Positions 60,117 through 64,000 of a stretch of 64,000 nt of DNA are shown here, piece by piece. The notes under the pieces are model-generated. The model saw only the letters and a program-made list of their open reading frames with translations, was not told the origin of the DNA and ran no database searches. Within the stretch, counting starts at the first letter, position 1. The number at the start of each line of letters is the position of its first letter. The translations under genes and the position numbers were made by a program. Origin of the DNA: Adiantum capillus-veneris (lineage: Eukaryota > Streptophyta > Polypodiopsida > Polypodiales > Pteridaceae); assembly GCA_014529385.2 (NCBI GenBank), contig CM043942.1:35864469-35928468 (forward strand), read 5' to 3'.

Positions 60117-60770
60117 GTGAAGATCCAAGAAATAAATGTGACAAACACTGTTGCAGAGGATGACAGTCTAGTGTCAGGAGACATCTACTTCTTGAAGAAT
60201 ACAATGAACTCAGCTCTTCTTACAGCATCTGATGGAAATGCACTGAGTGACTGGATTATAGACTCAGGGGCATCACTTCATGTGTCTCCAAACAAGGAGT
60301 GGTTTACCTCTTATGTGACCACTAAAGATCATGTTCGGCTAGGCAATGGGCAGACATGTGAGATCTTAGGTGTTGGAGATGTTCAATTGAAGTTTCAGAA
60401 TGGATCTTCTTTCACGCTGAAGAATGTGAGACATGTTCCCGCAATTACAAAGAGCTTGATCAGCACAGGTTTACTTGATGATGCTGGCTACGTCACCACT
60501 TTTGGACAGAACATGTGGAAGATATCCAAGGGTTCTATGACAGTAGCACACGGAGTAAAGTCTGGAGGACTTTACATGATTTATGTATCAAATGTCTCTA
60601 AAAATGTAATCAATGTAACCGAGCAGCCGAACGTTTCTTTGTGGCATAGCCGGTTAGGACATATGTCCAAGAAGGGAATGGAGATCTTGTCTCATTCTGG
60701 TTATTTGCCTGGCTTTTCATTTAATGATTTTGAATTCTGTGAACATTGTCTATATGGTAAGCAAACATAG
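60117..60770 (+). pseudogene. Copia-A2 protease and integrase zinc domain
   Basis: The frame is continuous through WIIDSGASLHVSP (protease), VRLGNGQTCEILGVGDVQL, LKNVRHVPAI and the HHCC site LWHSRLGHMSKKGMEIL...FCEHCLYGKQT. It stops at TAG 60768-60770, the same codon as in Copia-A1. This is the longest undamaged protease region of the two copies. Confidence 0.93.
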
Positions 60771-61756
60771 CAACCACATAAGCATAGAAGCAATAGAAGA
60801 GATACACAGTTGGCACTTGTTCACAGTGATTTGTGTGGACCTATGCCTAACCTATCTCTAGGGGGAGCTTCTTACTTTATGACATTTATAGATGATTACT
60901 CGAGGAAAGTATGGGTTTACTTCTCAAGCACAAGGATGAAGCGTTTAGTGTTTTCAAAACGTTTGTGACACTTGTGGAGAATCAGAGTGGCAAGAAGCTT
61001 AAATGCTTACGCACTGACAATGGTGGAGAGTATGTTTCAAAGGCCTTTAAGGACTTTTGTGAGTCAAAAGGTATAAAACATGAACTTACTGCTCCTTACA
61101 ATCCTCCTCAAAATGGTGTTGCTGAGAGGATGAATAGGACCATACAAGAGAAGGTCAGAAGTATGTTGTCCAATGCACAGCTGCCAAATGGGTTTTGGGC
61201 TGAAGCTGTATCAACAGCTGTTCATCTTGTAAATAGATCTCCTAGCAAGGTTTTGCAGAAGGATTCAGTGCCAGAGATGGTATGGTCAGGCAAAATGCCC
61301 TCATACAAGCATCTCAGAGTCTTTGGCTGTGAGGCATATACTCACGTTCCAAAGGAATTTAGGAACAAACTTGAGCCAAAGAGTAGAAAGTGCATCTTTC
61401 TAGGCTATGGTAATTCTGGTGAGATGGGGTACAGACTTTGGGATCCCGAATCCAGAAAGGTTGTCCGCAGCAATGATGTTCACTTTAATGAATCCAAATA
61501 TCATTCTAAACCAGAGAGGGTTGAGGAGATTAGAAGAGTTGTCTTCCAAGAAGATGGACCTGCACGTGCAAGACAAAATGTCAGAGCTCAAGAGGATCAA
61601 GGACAGGATAGAGTGGAACCACAGGTTGTGGCTGAGCCTGAGCCACCTATTGTGCGTAGATCTGGACGTGTCACACGACCTCCTGATAGGTTTGTTCCAT
61701 CTATGAACTATGTCATGTTGACTGATTGCAAGGAGCCTTCATGTTACTAGGAAGCA
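60771..61756 (+). pseudogene. Copia-A2 integrase core and C-terminal region
   Basis: After the TAG the frame reads VHSDLCGPMP...FIDDYSRKVWVY. One T missing near 60920 (compare Copia-A1) then shifts the frame. The remaining ORF contains LRTDNGGEY, PPQNGVAERMNR, GCEAYTHVP and CIFLGYG. All three DDE residues are present across frames. The ORF ends at TAG 61748-61750 where Copia-A1 has AAG. Confidence 0.92.
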
Positions 61757-62560
61757 GTGCAAATGAAGGACTCCGGGAATTGGAAATTGGCCATGCAGTC
61801 AGAGATGACAGCTCTGCATAAAAACCAGACATGGAAGCTAGTTAAATTACCACGGGGCAAAAAGGCTCTACCCTGTAAATGGGTTTACAGGTATAAGATC
61901 ACCGCTCATGATAGTCAGCCAAAGTACAAAGCAAGGCTTGTTGCCAAGGGCTTTAAGCAAGAACAAGGCATTGATTTTGATGAAGACTTCTCTCCGGTGG
62001 TCAAGATGACTACATTGAGATGCTTTCTTGCATTGGTTGCCATATTAGATTTGGTGTTGCACCAAATGGATGTCAAGACAGCGTTCTTGCATGGTGATTT
62101 AGATGTGGAAATTTACATGCAGCAGCCAGAAGGGTTTGTTGAGAAAGGCAAGGAAGATTGGGTATGCCAGTTGTTAAAGAGTCTTTATGGCTTAAAACAA
62201 TCACCGAGGGCATGGTACCATAAATTCCACAAGTTTATGCTTTCTCAAGGCTACAAACGTAGTGAGTTCGATCATTGTCTATATACAAAGAAGGCTAAGG
62301 ATGGCAGTTGGCTGATCCTTATTTTGTATGTGGATGACATGTTGATTGCTGGCAAGCACTTGGAAGAAATTTCAGCTTTGAAGTCAAAGATGGCAAAATC
62401 GTTTGACATGAAAGACATGGGTGAGGCAAGTCATATACTTGGTATGCGCATTGAGAGAGAAAGATCAAAGAAGTTGATTTGGTTATCTCAAACAGAGTAT
62501 ATTGACAAGGTTTTGCAACGTTTCAATATGGAGAAGGGAAAGGCACTGAGTGTTCCATTG
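61757..62560 (+). pseudogene. Copia-A2 reverse transcriptase (frame open)
   Basis: This is a continuous frame with LPCKWVYRYK, ARLVAKGFKQEQGIDFDEDF, MDVKTAFLHGDL, LKSLYGLKQSPRAWY and ILYVDDMLIAG (YVDD at 62327-62338). It is the only RT domain in the window that reads through without a break. It is severed from gag and integrase by the upstream TAG, so it is still non-functional as part of the polyprotein. Confidence 0.94.
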
Positions 62561-63286
62561 CCACCATATGTGAAACTTAGCAAACAAGATTGTCCTGTGT
62601 CTGAGGAAGAACAGGCTAAAATGGATAAGATTCCATATGCGTCTGCAGTGGGTAGTTTGATGTATGCAATGATTGCTACTCGCCCAGACATTGCATTTGC
62701 AGTGGGAGTAGTAAGTCGATACATGTCAAACCCAGGCAAGAAACATTGGGAGGCAGTGAAAGGAATATTGAGATACTTGAAAGCTACAAAGAGTATGCGT
62801 ATATGCTATGGGAGTCAGGAGCTAAGTGTAAAGGGTTTTACAGACTCAGATTATCCAGGTGACTTAGACAACCGAAGATCTACGTCAGGGTATGTCTTTA
62901 CATTGGCTGGTGGAGCAGTATCATGGCGTTCTAGATGACAAGATTGTGTTACTCAGTCTACTACAGAGGCTGAATATGTTGCAGCATCAGAGGCATGCAA
63001 AGAATCAATTTGGCTTAATCGACTATTAACAGATTTTGGAATCAAAGAAGAGATGCCTGTGTTATATTGTGATAGTCAAAGTGCTATACAATTGGCTCGC
63101 AATCCAGTTTATCACTCAAAGACAAAGCATGTGGATGTGAAGTATCATTTCATCAGGGAAATGCTCGAGGATAAGCAACTTTAGCTTGTCAAAGTTCACA
63201 CCACAGAAAATCCTGCTGATCTACTTACAAAAGGACTTCCCTCAGAGAGCTTTGCGCATTTTCGCAAGCAGTTAGGTGTAGGGTAG
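62561..63286 (+). pseudogene. Copia-A2 RNase H
   Basis: The frame continues PYASAVGSLMYAM, GFTDSDYPGDLDN and RRSTSGYVFTLAGGAVSWRS, ending at TGA 62936-62938 (TTA in Copia-A1). After that stop it continues STTEAEYVAASEACKESIWL, VLYCDSQSAIQLARN and VDVKYHFIREMLEDKQL, TAG (CAG in A1), LVKVHTTENPADLLTKGLP, ending QLGVG at TAG 63284-63286. The Ala-to-Pro change in DSDYAGD is unique to this copy. Confidence 0.92.
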
Positions 63287-63360
63287 TACATCACTTCTCT
63301 ACATCTCTTGTATATTAGTTTGTATAGTAGCTTCTCTCACACTTAAAGTACCACATTGGA

Positions 63361-63375
63361 CTTTAAGTGGGAGGT
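63361..63375 (+). promoter_or_regulatory. Copia-A2 polypurine tract
   Basis: CTTTAAGTGGGAGGT directly precedes the 3' LTR, as in Copia-A1. Confidence 0.88.
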
Positions 63376-63567
63376 TGTTGGGGTATAAAGCCCAATGCGG
63401 TCGCCCAGGTACGTGGGCGGGCCGCCAGGTATGTACACATATTCTTTTGTAAAAACCTAATAAGAACTCACTATGCTCTACACATTGCAGTAGAGCGAGT
63501 TCACCATATCGCCGTGCTCTTCTTCTCGCACTCTCTCTCGCGTCGCACTTCCGCTCGTACTCCTTCA
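63376..63567 (+). repeat. Copia-A2 3' LTR
   Basis: TGTTGGGG...CTCCTTCA, 192 bp, followed by the target duplication CCTAA. Confidence 0.95.
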
Positions 63568-63720
63568 CCTAATGTTGACAATAGTCTTCCCCTTTAATCC
63601 CAAGTCCAAATGGATTTTAGAAATAACCTTTGGAGGCTTAATAAATCTTATATTAAGGTCATTTCAAGCTTCATTGGGTCCACATTGCTCTTTGGTAGAT
63701 TGTCTCTCCTTTTGGTTCAC
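63568..63720 (-). repeat. Element F 5' LTR, part 2
   Basis: It continues the match to 54957-55109 after the Copia-A2 insertion: CCTAATGTTGACAATAGTCT, AACCTTTGGAGGCTTAAT, CATTTCAAGCTTCATTGGGT. The match ends near 63717, where element E leader sequence (ending at the primer site) begins. Confidence 0.75.
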
Positions 63721-63742
63721 AATAGTAAGGCTCTATTACCAT

Positions 63743-63756
63743 TATTGGAATCACAA

Positions 63757-63821
<65 letters not shown>

Positions 63822-64000
63822 TCTGGAGGACGGGTAGAGAGTGAGGGAGAGCAGAGAATTCAACGTGCTAAAATGAAACTTTCTATCTTGAAAAGAATCA
63901 AAATACTATATATAACTAACCATCATTGAGTCTCTCAATAGCTCAAACCTGTGGTGTCTAATCTGCACGCTTATAGGATATCTGTTTCATGTATCCTTGT
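63743..64000 (-). repeat. Element E 5' LTR (partial, runs off the window)
   Basis: TATTGGAATCAC... matches 52707 onward, with a (GA)n array of ~55 bp at 63762-63817 that the left LTR lacks. The first base pair of the LTR end is mutated (TATTGG for TGTTGG). The LTR end should lie about 15-20 bp beyond the window. Confidence 0.75.
63762..63817. repeat. (GA)n microsatellite in element E LTR
   Basis: About 28 GA units. Confidence 0.97.

Larger units (their letters stand above)
58273..63567 (+). mobile_element. Copia-A2: structurally complete Copia element, second family A copy, dead
   Basis: The element is 5295 bp with LTRs of 191 and 192 bp and a 5-bp target duplication CCTAA (58268-58272 and 63568-63572). 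It has a Met-tRNA primer site (58466-58479) and a PPT before the right LTR. It is the plus-strand sister of Copia-A1, nearly identical over most of its length but with its own deletions (about 184 bp in gag, about 63-68 bp in the leader) and its own stops. LTRs differ at about seven positions by eye. It lies in the LTR of element F. Confidence 0.95.
52707..64000 (-). mobile_element. Element E: Copia-like retrotransposon hosting a nested insertion, right end cut by the window
   Basis: The left (3') LTR is at 52707-52955 and the matching right (5') LTR starts at about 63743 and runs off the window. Next to the right LTR is a degenerate primer site (TGGTAATAGAGCC, minus, 63729-63741). Internal gag remnant is at about 53400-54128. 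Everything between about 54163 and 63720 is other elements (F and Copia-A2) inserted in E's leader, between primer site and gag. Most of pol is absent. Confidence 0.72.

Overview
This is nuclear DNA from a plant with a repeat-rich genome. It contains no host gene that I can recognise, and nearly everything identifiable is transposable-element sequence. The evidence is Ty1/Copia and Ty3/Gypsy-type retrotransposons with Met-tRNA-type primer sites, plant L1-type LINEs (DUF4283-like and CCHC ORF1), very long dinucleotide microsatellites, and an AT-rich background. One LINE (27.4-31.9 kb) has a YADD reverse transcriptase and a coiled-coil ORF1, which is not the usual angiosperm L1 form. Together with the long GA/CT arrays this makes a fern, lycophyte or gymnosperm possible, but that is a weak inference.

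Layout. 0-2.1 kb: undefined sequence plus a Gypsy RT scrap. 2.6-11.3 kb: a minus-strand L1-type LINE (LINE-1) split by a structurally complete minus-strand Copia element (Copia-A1, 2996-8552, target duplication CATAA). 12.0-20.14 kb: a second minus-strand L1-type LINE (LINE-2) split by a 2.9-kb LTR element (B, 14954-17873, target duplication ATAAG) whose LTR polarity is opposite to its coding remnants. 20.1-23.2 kb: unassigned, possibly an old long LTR. 23.2-24.8 kb: a degenerate TACCAG-rich tandem repeat that recurs inverted at 36.6-37.4 kb and direct at 38.6-38.9 kb. 26.1, 35.4 and 39.2 kb: copies of a dispersed hairpin repeat. 27.4-31.9 kb: LINE-3 on the plus strand. 32-39 kb: mostly unassigned. 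39.5-41.4 kb: one LTR and leader of a Copia-like element (C). 44.6-47.7 kb: Gypsy-like remnant (D) with PBS-like site and gag. 47.75-50.83 kb: GC-rich minus-strand LINE-4 with ORF1 and endonuclease but no RT. 52.7-64 kb: a three-level nest in which Copia-like element E (minus) contains Gypsy-like element F (minus), whose LTR contains Copia-A2 (plus, 58273-63567, target duplication CCTAA).

Copia-A1 and A2 belong to one family. Both have 192-bp LTRs, a Met-tRNA primer site, a ~1-kb leader, gag with a CCHC knuckle, protease, integrase, RT (YVDD) and RNase H in Copia order. Both are dead through stops, frameshifts and deletions, and they share one in-frame TAG before the integrase core. No element in the window appears able to move by itself. 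No rRNA, tRNA, CRISPR array or intact cellular gene was seen. The most distinctive observations are the mixed-polarity element B, the unusual LINE-3, the shared amber codon and leader ORF of family A, the recurrent microsatellites near one end of several LTRs, and the large number of short (20-250 bp) tandem duplications.
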